Assembly: GCA_903847155.1 (NCBI GenBank)
Contig: CAINCU010000040.1
Coordinates: 25,966 to 89,965, forward strand
Direction: 5' to 3'
Length of the DNA: 64,000 nucleotides
Origin: an uncultured Gallionellaceae bacterium
GTDB lineage: Bacteria > Pseudomonadota > Gammaproteobacteria > Burkholderiales > Gallionellaceae
The notes beneath the pieces are model-generated. The model had not been told where the DNA came from and made no database searches. It saw only the letters and a list, made by a program, of their open reading frames with translations. Positions 17,115 to 26,056 of this stretch are shown piece after piece. Position 1 is the stretch's first letter. Each line of letters opens with the position of its first letter. A program made the position numbers and the translations under genes.

Positions 17115-17354
17115 TCAATCGTACAGAGGCGCATTCTTGCGAGCCTTGCAATACTCGGCGGCATGATCCATTCCAGAATAATAGGCATCAGCTTCTGGAG
17201 TCCCTAAATCAAACGGAAACGCTATTTGATCTGCCCCTTCAATCAATCGCCGCAGCTTTTGTTCAAAGCCTGAGCGGTAAGCGGTGCTTCGTGGTGTAGT
17301 ACCGACACGAAACCGATCCTTCATCGCCTCATCAACTGTGAATGCACACGCCAT
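17115..17354 (-). CDS. Hypothetical small protein in the tra operon
   Basis: This is a 79-residue soluble protein of unknown function (MACAFTVDEAMKDRFRVGTT...). It has no recognised motif. The ATG at 17354 starts 10 bp after the traF stop. The longer frame would overlap traF and is unlikely. Its position between traF and the other small gene suggests that it is expressed with the transfer operon. Confidence 0.55.
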   Translation of the reverse strand: MACAFTVDEAMKDRFRVGTTPRSTAYRSGFEQKLRRLIEGADQIAFPFDLGTPEADAYYSGMDHAAEYCKARKNAPLYD

Positions 17355-17364
17355 AATTTGCTTT

Positions 17365-18189
17365 TCAGAGATCACCGGGCTTGGTTTGTGTGAGCACATA
17401 GATTCGCTCAACAAAGTCTTGCAACGAAAGTACGCCAGAACCGAGAACAATCATCTTGTGCGTCTTGACGTTGCCAAGCACGAAGAGCGGAACTGCATCA
17501 ACGCCGAGCTGGGTGGCCAGCCCGTTATCGTTGACGGAGGGAGGCAAGCCTTCAATCGTAGAACCATCCATACTGACGGGCAGGATCGTCATATCGTACT
17601 GACGGGTAAGCCATTGCAGCGTCGGAACCATATGCTTGCAGTAAGGGCAGTCGCCGCGATAGAAAAAGAATATTCCCCACTCTTTCGCCAGCGCAACCAT
17701 CGTTTCGTTTTCGTCCGCATTGCGCTGGCGGTCTTTCACTCTGATCGCGGAGTTGTTCATCGGATTCTTCAACTCGAAATTCAGCTCGGCGTTCTGCCAC
17801 AGCACGCGCCTCCAAATATCCGTAACGTAAGCGGCGCGCTCTATCTCGACTTTGTTTGCCTCCATGAATGTCTTGACGGTTTCTTCAGTGGGATGCACCA
17901 CCATCAGAGCGCGCGCTTCATCGAGATTTTTGCGTATTTTCTCCAGCTCCTTAACGGCACGTTCGCCCTCGGTTTTGCCTGTCGTCGTAGTGGCGTCTTT
18001 CTTTTTAGGCTCATCGGCTGGTTCTTCTTGATGCTCACAATACCAACTGAATTTGTTCTCATCATCGCCACACTTCCACTCCGACGAATATCCCAGGCTG
18101 GACGGGTAATCTCGCCCCTCCACCGCAAACGAAGAAACCGTTGGCAGCATGGCCAGCGTGATAAGCAAAAAACGCACAGCCGCTATCAT
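17365..18189 (-). CDS. traF: TraF, thioredoxin-like pilus assembly protein
   Basis: This 274-residue protein has a signal peptide (MIAAVRFLLITLAMLPTVSSFA) and a C-terminal thioredoxin-like domain with a CPYC motif (RGDCPYCKHM), as in many F-type TraF proteins. TraF works in the periplasm in pilus assembly with TraH and TraW. The ATG at 18189 gives the proper signal peptide, 4 bp after the trbI stop; the longer open frame runs through trbI. The element also encodes a DsbC-like protein, so disulfide handling in the pilus machine is well provided for. Confidence 0.87.
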   Translation of the reverse strand: MIAAVRFLLITLAMLPTVSSFAVEGRDYPSSLGYSSEWKCGDDENKFSWYCEHQEEPADEPKKKDATTTTGKTEGERAVKELEKIRKNLDEARALMVVHPTEETVKTFMEANKVEIERAAYVTDIWRRVLWQNAELNFELKNPMNNSAIRVKDRQRNADENETMVALAKEWGIFFFYRGDCPYCKHMVPTLQWLTRQYDMTILPVSMDGSTIEGLPPSVNDNGLATQLGVDAVPLFVLGNVKTHKMIVLGSGVLSLQDFVERIYVLTQTKPGDL

Positions 18190-18193
18190 GAAA

Positions 18194-18559
18194 TTACTTG
18201 GCGCTCGCAATAAGTTCAGTGACTCGCTGCGTGTAGTCGCGCGTGCCTCCTGCCGGTGCATCCTTGATGATCGCCACTGAATTGATGATGGTGCATTTGC
18301 ACTCTTCGGAGACTTGTGTGAGCGCCATATCAAGACGCTTACCGAAACGCGATGCCTGATCAATAATCGCCGCTTGCGCCGCTTTGTCCATGCCGGGCTT
18401 CAACTGCGCTGCGAGGGTTTTTTGTTGAGCTGTGACGATGCCGATAATGTCGACCTTTACTACAGGTGCGGACGGATGGAGATGCTGCCATCCAGCAATG
18501 ACTGCAATGGCGATCGTCGCCGATAAGGTGCCGGTGATGACATGAGCTATATTTGACAT
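18194..18559 (-). CDS. trbI: TrbI, F-type transfer protein
   Basis: This 121-residue protein has one N-terminal membrane helix (ITGTLSATIAIAVIAGW), then a soluble part with VKVDIIGIVTAQQKTLAAQ, FGKRLDMALTQVSE and a late VAIIKDAPAGGTRDYT block, which fits F-type TrbI, a protein that influences pilus retraction. In F-like systems trbI comes after traC and before traW. Here traW and traU are missing and traF follows directly. Confidence 0.75.
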   Translation of the reverse strand: MSNIAHVITGTLSATIAIAVIAGWQHLHPSAPVVKVDIIGIVTAQQKTLAAQLKPGMDKAAQAAIIDQASRFGKRLDMALTQVSEECKCTIINSVAIIKDAPAGGTRDYTQRVTELIASAK

Positions 18560-18573
18560 TGTTGTTTCCCTGA

Positions 18574-18771
18574 TTAAGCGACGATGCGAACCTGCAAGCC
18601 CGCATGAGAGTCAAAAAACACCACCTCTTCGCAATAGCAAAACGAGCAGACAAAGACCTTGTAGCCTGCAACTTTGAGTTCGGCTGCAATGTCCTTTGCT
18701 CTTTTTCCTTCGGTCGTGCAGCGCTCGATGATGCGCTGGACGATTTTGCGTTTCATGCTGATAGCTGTCAT
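18574..18771 (-). CDS. Hypothetical small Cys-rich protein
   Basis: This is a 65-residue protein with a basic helical N-terminus (TAISMKRKIVQRIIERC) and a cluster CSFCYC that could bind a metal. It has no known family to me. The ATG at 18771 has an AGGAG site, which supports it as a real gene. It lies between traC and trbI. Confidence 0.5.
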   Translation of the reverse strand: MTAISMKRKIVQRIIERCTTEGKRAKDIAAELKVAGYKVFVCSFCYCEEVVFFDSHAGLQVRIVA

Positions 18772-18813
18772 GGCATTGCTCCTTAGAATGTTGGTTGATA
18801 TTGGCATCACGTA

Positions 18814-21399
18814 CTACCAAATGGCTCGTTTACGCCTGTCCTCACGACCTGTTTTGCGTCTATCGTTTTTGATCTTGTCGTTTAGCAGCGCCTCGATAGC
18901 TTGCTCGGTTGTCATGCCGTATTCATTGCGCTTCGCCTTGATTTTCTCGAAGTCTTCCGCCAGTGTTGAGAACAGCATCATGGAGAACGGATCGAGGATC
19001 AGCCGCCCAATGCCAGAACCCATCGGGCAGTGCACATAAATCTCGGAGAAGAAGCCGCCGTCTGTGGTGATGGAAGACAGTTGCCGTTTCATCCATTCGT
19101 CGATGGTCAGCTTTCCTTCCTTGCCAAGCCGGTCGATGTTCTCCGGCTTCTGGCGCAACAAGAAAAGCCAGTCGGCGTTGTTGATTGCCGCCTTGGATGA
19201 TTCGGTTTTGTAGTAGTCCTCGATGGACTGGGTAATTGTGCCAAAAGCACCGCCGTATTTGCGGGCCCGCCGATACCCGGCCTCAATGAACTGACCGCTA
19301 CTACCGCTGCCCATTAAATCCCAGGCTTCGTCAATGATGACAATCTTGCGACGCGAGCGATCCAAGTACATTTCTTGCGTGATGCGGTACATGATGATCT
19401 GCATCACTACGGCCTGCAGGTCCTTCTTGTTTTTCAGCTCTTCCAACTCCAGCACGATGAAGTCTTTGGTGAACTCGATATTTGCGCGCCCCTCAAAATA
19501 GCTCGCATACACGCCATACTTGGTGAATGGTTCAAGCGCTACCGCCATTTGCGACAGTTCCTGTTCCCGCTCTGCCTTCTCGTTAATTTTTCCGGTTGCT
19601 AGAAGATCATAGATGTCCGTGATCGTGGCTTCTTGTTGCTTCACTTCCCAAACCTGCTTGATGGCAGATGACAGCGCTGAATAACAAAAGTTATTGAGCG
19701 GTTCGCGCGGACTGGCCATCTCCGCAATCAGCGGCAACAACATTTCCATTTCTTTGTTGATATCCTCGACCATCGAGAACGGATTGAGGCAGATTGTGCT
19801 TTCCCGCTCATCCGCGAATTCGATAAATTCGCCATCCATGAGTTCGCACAAATTTTTGTATGAGCGCCCAACGTCGATAATCCATACTTTGGAATTTGCG
19901 GCGCGATAGCGATAGGCTAGCTCGTTGACGAACACCGATTTGCCGGAGCCGGACAACGCAGCAACCGCAAAATTATAGTTTCCGGCCTTGTTATCAAACA
20001 GGTCGAATCCCAATGGCTCTCCGCGCCGTCCGAAAAGATTGATGAGTTTGTGTTTCGTGCCCTTCCACTCACCGATCAATGGCGATGTCATCACCGCGTT
20101 GTCGAGCGTCTTGGTGTACGAGCGCCCGAACGCTTTCAGGTCTTCCTGCAGGGGTCTCCCCAACGTCATTGGTAGTGCTGCGGCGAATGCCTGATGTTGA
20201 AGATAATAATCGTGCGACAAATCGAAGCCTCTGGAGCGCCAGATCGACCTAGCTGCATGCTCGGCGCGCGAAGCATCTGCTTTGGGGGACAGCAGAATTA
20301 GTTGGTGATAAAGACGCAACGTTCCTTTACCCTCTTCAAACGAATTTACCACTGCTTCCCAGTCGCGCTTCTTGTCCTGCAATTCCGGCTGGAACCGCGC
20401 CATGACCGACGCTGCACTTTGTGTTGCGCGCGCAGATTTGAGCTGTGCGTAAGTACGCGCCGATTCAAAGTCCTGCACCACCGCACCCATCGTAATCAGG
20501 AACGGGCAGGGATAGGCTAAAGCGGCTTGGTACTGATCGCCGATCAAGCTACCCATGTGTCCCAATCGGCTGTATTTCGGATAGTTCTTTACTGAAAACA
20601 TCTGCATCACGGTTTCAGTTCCACCGTTCTTGCAAAACCGGATTCCGTCATCGCTGACGCAGGAAGCTACCTCAAAGTTGGAAAGTTGTTCGCGGATCAT
20701 TCTGTCCGGGTCGTAACTTTTGGATAGCTCGCGCCTTTTTTCCGGGGTAAAAACGCGCTCGTGATCGAAAAAATCTCCTACGAAGTCGAGCAGGTGGTCA
20801 GGTGTCCAGTCGATGCCGCCCAGGTAGGCTGAGCGCAACGTTGCGTGTACGCTTTCGCGCGTCCTGATCGCTGCCTCAACATCGTTTTCCTCGGATGGGG
20901 ACAAGGGTAGTGTGATGGATAAGACGCTCCTGAAATTACGTAGCAAATACACTCTGTTGGCAAATAGAGATTTGCCTGTTCCACCCAGATAGAACTCTCT
21001 CCGGCGCGCAGCGATCCCGGCCAGCTCGCTTCGTTGCACCATACTCATCTGCATGTCCAGCATGGGACTGATGTCGGGCGACGCGTACAAGGTGATTTGG
21101 ATGCCAGTGTTTGGTGGGCATGAATCGAAGAGACCGGACAGGATTTTTTCCATTTCATCCGTTGCGCCAGTTTGCGGATCAAACTCGATTGCAAACGCGA
21201 GGGAAAATTGTTCTTTCTTGCCAAAGCCGCCCTGATCCACAATAAACAGTCGTTCGTTTTCTTTCCAGCCAACGTAGGGTAGCAATCCAGTCAGTCTGGG
21301 CAGGCTGGCGAATTGTTCTATCAGGTGGCGAGGAATCTCATCTGCACGACCGAATCGCTCGTGGAAAAAAATGCTCTTGAGAGTTTTGAGAAACGACAC
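18814..21399 (-). CDS. traC: TraC, VirB4-type ATPase of the transfer system
   Basis: This 861-residue protein is the pilus-assembly ATPase (VirB4/TraC family). It has an N-terminal family domain, Walker A ALSGSGKSVFVNE (near 485) and Walker B KIVIIDEAWDLM (near 690), followed by RRARKYGGAFGTITQS. It sits at the inner membrane and powers pilin movement. The start is a GTG. It follows traV by one base, so the two are probably coupled. Confidence 0.94.
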   Translation of the reverse strand: MSFLKTLKSIFFHERFGRADEIPRHLIEQFASLPRLTGLLPYVGWKENERLFIVDQGGFGKKEQFSLAFAIEFDPQTGATDEMEKILSGLFDSCPPNTGIQITLYASPDISPMLDMQMSMVQRSELAGIAARRREFYLGGTGKSLFANRVYLLRNFRSVLSITLPLSPSEENDVEAAIRTRESVHATLRSAYLGGIDWTPDHLLDFVGDFFDHERVFTPEKRRELSKSYDPDRMIREQLSNFEVASCVSDDGIRFCKNGGTETVMQMFSVKNYPKYSRLGHMGSLIGDQYQAALAYPCPFLITMGAVVQDFESARTYAQLKSARATQSAASVMARFQPELQDKKRDWEAVVNSFEEGKGTLRLYHQLILLSPKADASRAEHAARSIWRSRGFDLSHDYYLQHQAFAAALPMTLGRPLQEDLKAFGRSYTKTLDNAVMTSPLIGEWKGTKHKLINLFGRRGEPLGFDLFDNKAGNYNFAVAALSGSGKSVFVNELAYRYRAANSKVWIIDVGRSYKNLCELMDGEFIEFADERESTICLNPFSMVEDINKEMEMLLPLIAEMASPREPLNNFCYSALSSAIKQVWEVKQQEATITDIYDLLATGKINEKAEREQELSQMAVALEPFTKYGVYASYFEGRANIEFTKDFIVLELEELKNKKDLQAVVMQIIMYRITQEMYLDRSRRKIVIIDEAWDLMGSGSSGQFIEAGYRRARKYGGAFGTITQSIEDYYKTESSKAAINNADWLFLLRQKPENIDRLGKEGKLTIDEWMKRQLSSITTDGGFFSEIYVHCPMGSGIGRLILDPFSMMLFSTLAEDFEKIKAKRNEYGMTTEQAIEALLNDKIKNDRRKTGREDRRKRAIW

Positions 21400-21400
21400 G

Positions 21401-21931
21401 TTATTTCACCGCGTCAGGTTGCTGTGTTTGAACATTGGGTATTTGATATGGCAACTGACCCGTTTGTTGTGGACGCACTTGCAGCGGCGCTTGCGCGTCC
21501 GCCCCTTTCTTGGCTAGAGGGGCAAGCACGCGATACTTTGCTGAAATGATCTGTTTGGTATGTTCGATTTGCCAGTGCCCTTCGTCGGCCACTACGTACA
21601 GGTAGGCCTGATCGTGCAGCACCTTTCTGCTGTCTTCCCATGGCGCTACCCAAATACGCAATTCCACAGGCTGACTCAAAACAGGCACGCCTGTTTTAAT
21701 AGGCTCGCCCACTATGGCTTGTTCTTTTTCAGCGTTCTCCTGACTGAAGGTTGCGTGCGTCTTTGCCGGAGCGCCGGGCAGATTATCCTGAAGGGCGTTA
21801 GCGTAAACGCCGGAGAGAGAAGAACACCCCACCCCTTCTGGAGCCTTGCACTTGAAAGTGCTTTCACTATCGACCCCGGCGCATCCCGCTGCAGCGGCAC
21901 AGAGTAAAGTTACAAATACTGTGGTGCGCAT
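21401..21931 (-). CDS. traV: TraV, outer-membrane lipoprotein of the transfer channel
   Basis: This 176-residue protein has a lipoprotein signal (TLLCAAAAGC with the lipid-carrying Cys) and the Cys pair in FKCKAPEGVGCSSLSGVY that is typical of TraV. TraV anchors the core complex (TraK-TraB) to the outer membrane. The ATG at 21931 overlaps the dsbC stop (TGATG), which supports it over a longer frame. Confidence 0.9.
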   Translation of the reverse strand: MRTTVFVTLLCAAAAGCAGVDSESTFKCKAPEGVGCSSLSGVYANALQDNLPGAPAKTHATFSQENAEKEQAIVGEPIKTGVPVLSQPVELRIWVAPWEDSRKVLHDQAYLYVVADEGHWQIEHTKQIISAKYRVLAPLAKKGADAQAPLQVRPQQTGQLPYQIPNVQTQQPDAVK

Positions 21932-22659
21932 CAGTTTGTCCCCTTGTGAGTTATCCATTGCTCGATTTGCTCAATTGGCTCTATCCCTGGTTTTACCTGT
22001 CCGTCAGCCAAAATCATCGTGGGCGTGCCGTTGATGCCTAGCTTGTGTCCAAGCTGCACGTTGCGTTCTATCGGGTTGTCGCAATCCTTCTTGTTGGTGG
22101 GCTGCTTGTTGTTCAGCATGAAGTCGTGCCACGCGATTTGAGGATCTGGTGAACACCAGATGGCTTTTGCTTTCATGGGTGCAGCCGGATGACCATCCAG
22201 CGGGAACAGGAACGTGTAAATCGTTACGTTGTTCAGCTTGGTCAGCTCCTTTTCCAGTCCTTTGCAATAAGGGCACTCAGGGTCGGAGAACACGACAAGC
22301 ACGCGCTCCCCATTACCGTGCACCGTCTTGATTGCATCCTTGAGCGGTAAATCGGCAAACTTCACCACGTTGAGTTCATCAAGTCTCGCCTGTGTAATGT
22401 CTTCCCGCGACTGCATGTCAAATACATGCCCGAACAAGAAGTACCTTCCCTCGCGGTCGGTGTAGCCAATATTCTTGCCCATATCCACTTCGTACAGCCC
22501 CTTGAACGCAGACAGGCGCACGCGGTCGATTTGCGTTGACGGATAGAGTGAGTTCAATATCTTCGCTATCTCTTTTGTGTCTCCCTCATCTGTGCCAGCG
22601 TAGGCGCTAATTGAAGCAGCAGAAAAACACAAAGCCAGTAAACCGGTTCTAAGTTTCAT
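21931..22659 (-). CDS. dsbC: DsbC-like periplasmic disulfide isomerase
   Basis: This 242-residue protein has a signal peptide (SAASISAYA near residue 21), a DsbC dimerisation-like N-domain and a thioredoxin domain with CPYC (DPECPYCKGL) and the cis-Pro segment NGTPTMIL. Conjugative elements often carry such a gene to fold Cys-rich TraV, TraH and related proteins. It lies between traB and traV, the usual place in SXT- and IncC-like systems. Confidence 0.92.
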   Translation of the reverse strand: MKLRTGLLALCFSAASISAYAGTDEGDTKEIAKILNSLYPSTQIDRVRLSAFKGLYEVDMGKNIGYTDREGRYFLFGHVFDMQSREDITQARLDELNVVKFADLPLKDAIKTVHGNGERVLVVFSDPECPYCKGLEKELTKLNNVTIYTFLFPLDGHPAAPMKAKAIWCSPDPQIAWHDFMLNNKQPTNKKDCDNPIERNVQLGHKLGINGTPTMILADGQVKPGIEPIEQIEQWITHKGTN

Positions 22660-22673
22660 TATTTGACTCCCCG

Positions 22674-23891
22674 TTATTTTTGCGATGCGTATGGATCAAG
22701 CGGCAAACCCATGATTTCCCGCCCGCGCTTCCATATATCGCTGTATGTTCCACCCGCTTCATCACCACCGTTTGTTTGAAGCGAAAAACCTTTGGTAAAC
22801 ACGACCTCGACCGTGCGGCCTGCATTGACCTCGACCACTGGGTAAAGCTTGTCTGCAAGCGTGATGTAATACTGGCTTAGTCGGTCAAGAGCTTTACCTA
22901 CGCCGCCGCCGACTGCGTTCTGGAGTTGCTGTCCGTTCGTTACAGTAGCGGTAGTCCCAAGCGGACTAATTGACTGTGTGGTTGCATTGGCTTGGAAAGC
23001 CTGTCCGATGCCGGAACCGATGCCCGCCAGCAAGGCGTTGGCCAGTACCCTGCCCTGCATGTCAATCAGTTTTCCTTTGAGTCCTGCCATACCATCTTCA
23101 CCGACTAGATAGCCTTTTACGTTGACATCGACTGACTGCCCATTCTTGAGGATGCAGGAAATATTTTCGAGCCGCGCGATCGCTCGTTCAGAAGAAATAT
23201 CGCCGTAGCTGGATGCCAGCAGAAAGCATTCCTTCACTTCAAACCGGTATCGGTTAGGAAGGAATGCGTTGTCCTGTGCGCGCATCAGGATTGGATATGG
23301 ATTGGATTGCGCCTGCCCCCCGGTGGGAGCTTCAACACCACCGAGTAACACTACGCGCACAAACGATCCGGCTGGCACATAGCCGCTGTCTGTCTCGCCG
23401 TCTTTGTGAGAAATGGCTGGTGCGCTTTGGCTCACCTCAAACGACGCAATCCCCGGCTCTTTGGGTTCTGGAGCTGGCTCCGCCACCGGTGGTGGAGCTA
23501 CTGGCTCAGGCACTGGGCGAGCAGTAGATGGTAGCGGGGGCAATGACGGAAGCGCTGTTTCTGCCGCTGACTTGGTGGCCGACACGGCGGAATTCGCCGA
23601 CATATCGGCCATTTGGTCTTTCAAACCCTTGATGACATCGCCCATCTCTTTCATCTGCGCGCTCGACTGAGCCATCCACACCTCTTTCGGATCGACGGCA
23701 GACCCTGGCGTTGCCACATTGGTGGATTGAGCTTCCGCCGCTGGTTGCGGCAGTGCGGCAGGTGCTTGGCTTTCTGTTAGCGACACGCTTGCCAATACCA
23801 ACCCCATGACAACCACGAACACCCCGCCGAGCAGGATGTACTGGCGAGTTTTGGGGGTTGTATTTGCCAGCTTTTCGGAGATGTAACCCAT
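22674..23891 (-). CDS. traB: TraB, core-complex protein (VirB10-like)
   Basis: This 405-residue protein has one inner-membrane helix (about 19-40), a Pro-rich linker and the VirB10-type beta-barrel region (GSFVRVVLLGGVEAPTGG, then LKGKLIDMQGRVLANALLAGIGSGIGQAF). It spans the periplasm as the scaffold of the secretion channel with TraK and TraV. The ATG overlaps the traK stop as TAATG. Confidence 0.92.
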   Translation of the reverse strand: MGYISEKLANTTPKTRQYILLGGVFVVVMGLVLASVSLTESQAPAALPQPAAEAQSTNVATPGSAVDPKEVWMAQSSAQMKEMGDVIKGLKDQMADMSANSAVSATKSAAETALPSLPPLPSTARPVPEPVAPPPVAEPAPEPKEPGIASFEVSQSAPAISHKDGETDSGYVPAGSFVRVVLLGGVEAPTGGQAQSNPYPILMRAQDNAFLPNRYRFEVKECFLLASSYGDISSERAIARLENISCILKNGQSVDVNVKGYLVGEDGMAGLKGKLIDMQGRVLANALLAGIGSGIGQAFQANATTQSISPLGTTATVTNGQQLQNAVGGGVGKALDRLSQYYITLADKLYPVVEVNAGRTVEVVFTKGFSLQTNGGDEAGGTYSDIWKRGREIMGLPLDPYASQK

Positions 23892-24562
23892 TATTGTTCA
23901 ACCTCGCTGACAATGTAGATATGCGTAGATTGACCGGGTTCTAAAACTGGATTTTCAATCGATACAGACTGCACGCCCTTGCGGTAAAACTCTGGCTCGG
24001 CCATCACGATCTGTTTATCTGATGTGTTAGTCAGCAGGTATGTATCACCGCGAATCCCGCGCAAATCAACCACGCGTTCGAGCTTGAACTTCGTGCCTCT
24101 CCACAGCGGGACGATTTCCTCTTTTGCATCCCCCTCGCCCGAGTACATCGCCATGACGGTGTTTATGATGTCATCGTTGCGCGGCTCATTTTTTTGGCTT
24201 AGTGCCGGATTGTTTACACCTCTGCCTTGAATGACGATAGATTCGGATGGGATATCTTCCACCTTTAGTAGCACCTTGTAGTGCTGACCATCTTCATCAG
24301 TCACGAACACGCTAAACATCGGCTTGTCTGTGCTCGGTTTAATCCATGCCGCCCCAGTATCCGGCTCAGGTGATACCGTGAACAATCCTTCTGCGCCAAA
24401 GATGCGCTTTATCTTGCGCCCATTTACGGTGATCAGATTCGGCTCGTGACGGGACACAACGGCGCTAACCGTTTCAGTAGGGGAATTTTGAACCAGTGTC
24501 TGCGCGCCAAAACACTGAAAACTACTTGCCCACAGCGCCAGTACCAAAAATATCTTTGTCAT
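23891..24562 (-). CDS. traK: TraK, core-complex secretin-like protein (VirB9-like)
   Basis: This 223-residue protein has a signal peptide (IFLVLALWASSFQCFGA) and TraK features: an early VNGRKIKRIFGAEG segment and a C-terminal region rich in beta strands. It forms the outer-membrane core complex with TraV and TraB. The ATG at 24562 has a well-placed AAGGA site, so it overlaps the end of traE by 41 bp. Confidence 0.9.
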   Translation of the reverse strand: MTKIFLVLALWASSFQCFGAQTLVQNSPTETVSAVVSRHEPNLITVNGRKIKRIFGAEGLFTVSPEPDTGAAWIKPSTDKPMFSVFVTDEDGQHYKVLLKVEDIPSESIVIQGRGVNNPALSQKNEPRNDDIINTVMAMYSGEGDAKEEIVPLWRGTKFKLERVVDLRGIRGDTYLLTNTSDKQIVMAEPEFYRKGVQSVSIENPVLEPGQSTHIYIVSEVEQ

Positions 24563-25049
24563 TTGTTTCCTTGAACTCATCCACAAAAAGTCTTCCGTTA
24601 AGGTTCTTGAAGGCGATTACATAAATCACTTGTCTTGATGGAAGCCGCTTGTCCTGCACAAAAGTGTCGAGTTGGCCTGCCAGTGCCACCCTCATTGCTT
24701 TTTCGTCGGTGCTCATTGTTTGAATCGTAAACATCGTCGAGGTGCTGTTCTTTGCGATGTAGTTCAAACGCTGGTCCATATCCGCGCTAAGTGCGCCCAG
24801 CTTGTCCGGTGAGGCGTAGCGCAAGAAAAGCTCTTTCTGAAAATTTCCCGTTGATTGCGTGACGTTCAGAACAAGGCCTGCGTACCAGTAGGCCATTTGC
24901 TCCAGATAACTGCGCGACACGGAATTCCCGGATACCCAGAAACTTTTCTCGATGGTCGGAGGAACGACCACAGTTCTTTCCAGCCCCAAAGTGCGAAACA
25001 AAAGCATGCCTTCCATCACAACCAAAATCAGGAGTCCACCAACCACCAA
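24522..25049 (-). CDS. traE: TraE, interrupted by an in-frame amber codon near its 5' end
   Basis: As listed, this 175-residue TraE (VirB8-like) starts from a TTG at 25049 and includes the single membrane helix (VVGGLLILVVMEGM), then the periplasmic VirB8-like domain. The frame really extends upstream: a GTG at 25112 would give MTPEKFNSTLSNKSREITF, but TAG at 25055-25053 then stops it two codons before the TTG. The upstream part looks like the normal cytosolic tail of TraE, so a nonsense change (probably CAG to TAG) seems likely. The gene may use the TTG restart, need suppression, or be inactive. The TTG has no clear ribosome site. Confidence 0.7.
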   Translation of the reverse strand: MVVGGLLILVVMEGMLLFRTLGLERTVVVPPTIEKSFWVSGNSVSRSYLEQMAYWYAGLVLNVTQSTGNFQKELFLRYASPDKLGALSADMDQRLNYIAKNSTSTMFTIQTMSTDEKAMRVALAGQLDTFVQDKRLPSRQVIYVIAFKNLNGRLFVDEFKETNDKDIFGTGAVGK

Positions 25050-25119
25050 TCGCTAGAAAGTGATTTCTCTTGATTTGTTGCTGAGAGTTGAATTAAATTT
25101 TTCAGGAGTCACGGCGCAC

Positions 25120-25413
25120 CTATCCTAGAAAATATCGCTTATGGGATTCGGGGGTGAATCGCGTTTTGATGGCTATGGAGCTTGGCAGCCACCAGTACAT
25201 GGCATGGACGGCGAATCGTGGATGCTTGCCCGCCTTGAATTTGCCATACTGATATGCGGCAACAACTCCGCCAACAATCCCGCTTATCATCATCCCTGCC
25301 GTCACCCCGAATCCCATAATGAGTACGGCAGCGATAAATTGATCTGCATCCCACAGAAAGAATTTCTCCTGCAAGTCCAGTGTGCGCGGAATGTAGCCAT
25401 GCTCCATCGCCAT
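25120..25413 (-). CDS. traL: TraL, F-type pilus assembly membrane protein
   Basis: This 97-residue protein has the TraL pattern: IPRTLDLQEKFFLWDADQF, then hydrophobic segments (VLIMGFGVTAGMM, ISGIVGGVVAAY) and a basic tail. It is a small inner-membrane component at the base of the pilus machine. Length and place before traE match F-type systems. Confidence 0.9.
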   Translation of the reverse strand: MAMEHGYIPRTLDLQEKFFLWDADQFIAAVLIMGFGVTAGMMISGIVGGVVAAYQYGKFKAGKHPRFAVHAMYWWLPSSIAIKTRFTPESHKRYFLG

Positions 25414-25415
25414 TG

Positions 25416-25616
25416 TTATGCGCCCTCGCTCTTGGGTGGCTTGTTGTCAGCGAACGCCTTGATGATCCATGCGATTCCAAAGCCGGTTGCAATTCCTGCG
25501 ATATTTGCAGTCAGCTCATTCGAATTGGTCATGGTTGATCCCGGCATTAGCAGACCCAACGCGATGAATATGCCTGCAATGACAAGGTTGACAATAAAGG
25601 GTTTTGATTTGTTCAT
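25416..25616 (-). CDS. Small membrane protein between traA and traL
   Basis: This is a 66-residue protein with two hydrophobic segments (FIVNLVIAGIFIALGLLM and LTANIAGIATGFGIAWII). I do not recognise a family. The ATG at 25616 has a GGAG-like site upstream, and the gene ends 3 bp before traL. It could be a pilin-associated or inner-membrane accessory protein. Confidence 0.55.
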   Translation of the reverse strand: MNKSKPFIVNLVIAGIFIALGLLMPGSTMTNSNELTANIAGIATGFGIAWIIKAFADNKPPKSEGA

Positions 25617-25683
25617 GCCTACATCTCCGTGTTTATGGTTGACCCGCGATACAAGCATTTGTCACGGGGCAACCATAGGATGG

Positions 25684-25974
25684 TTAAATTGTTGCTGACA
25701 ACACACCGGTGACGATGGTTGGGCTGTACTGCAAAAAGATCGCAAAGCCGACTCCTGCGAGAATGGGAATGGGATTGATCTTTCCCAGAGATACCAACCC
25801 GCCTAGTAGCACTGCGCCGAGTGAGACAGAACGACCTCCGTAGCCAGTCACCACACCATTCAACCATGTGTAAAATCCCTGGAATTCCGTTCCAGTTGTT
25901 CCTGCCAACGCTAGCGATGGCAGGAACAACACTGCCAGCAAAGCAAGAGTGCGCAATTTCAACTTCTTCTTCAT
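25684..25974 (-). CDS. traA: TraA-like F-type pilin precursor
   Basis: This 96-residue protein has a leader (MKKKLKLRTLALLAVLFLP and a likely cut after SLALA), then a short mature pilin with two hydrophobic helices (SVSLGAVLLGGLVSLG and PIPILAGVGFAIFLQY) joined by a basic Lys loop, as in F-type pilins. It starts with an AAGGAAATATGAA site. Being the first pilin-type gene before traL-E-K-B fits the standard order. Confidence 0.82.
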   Translation of the reverse strand: MKKKLKLRTLALLAVLFLPSLALAGTTGTEFQGFYTWLNGVVTGYGGRSVSLGAVLLGGLVSLGKINPIPILAGVGFAIFLQYSPTIVTGVLSATI

Positions 25975-26056
25975 TTCATATTTCCTTCAATAAATTGTTA
26001 ATGGGGCTGCTAAAGATTAGCTTCATCAAATTTGTGTCCACCTCCCTCTATAAAAG

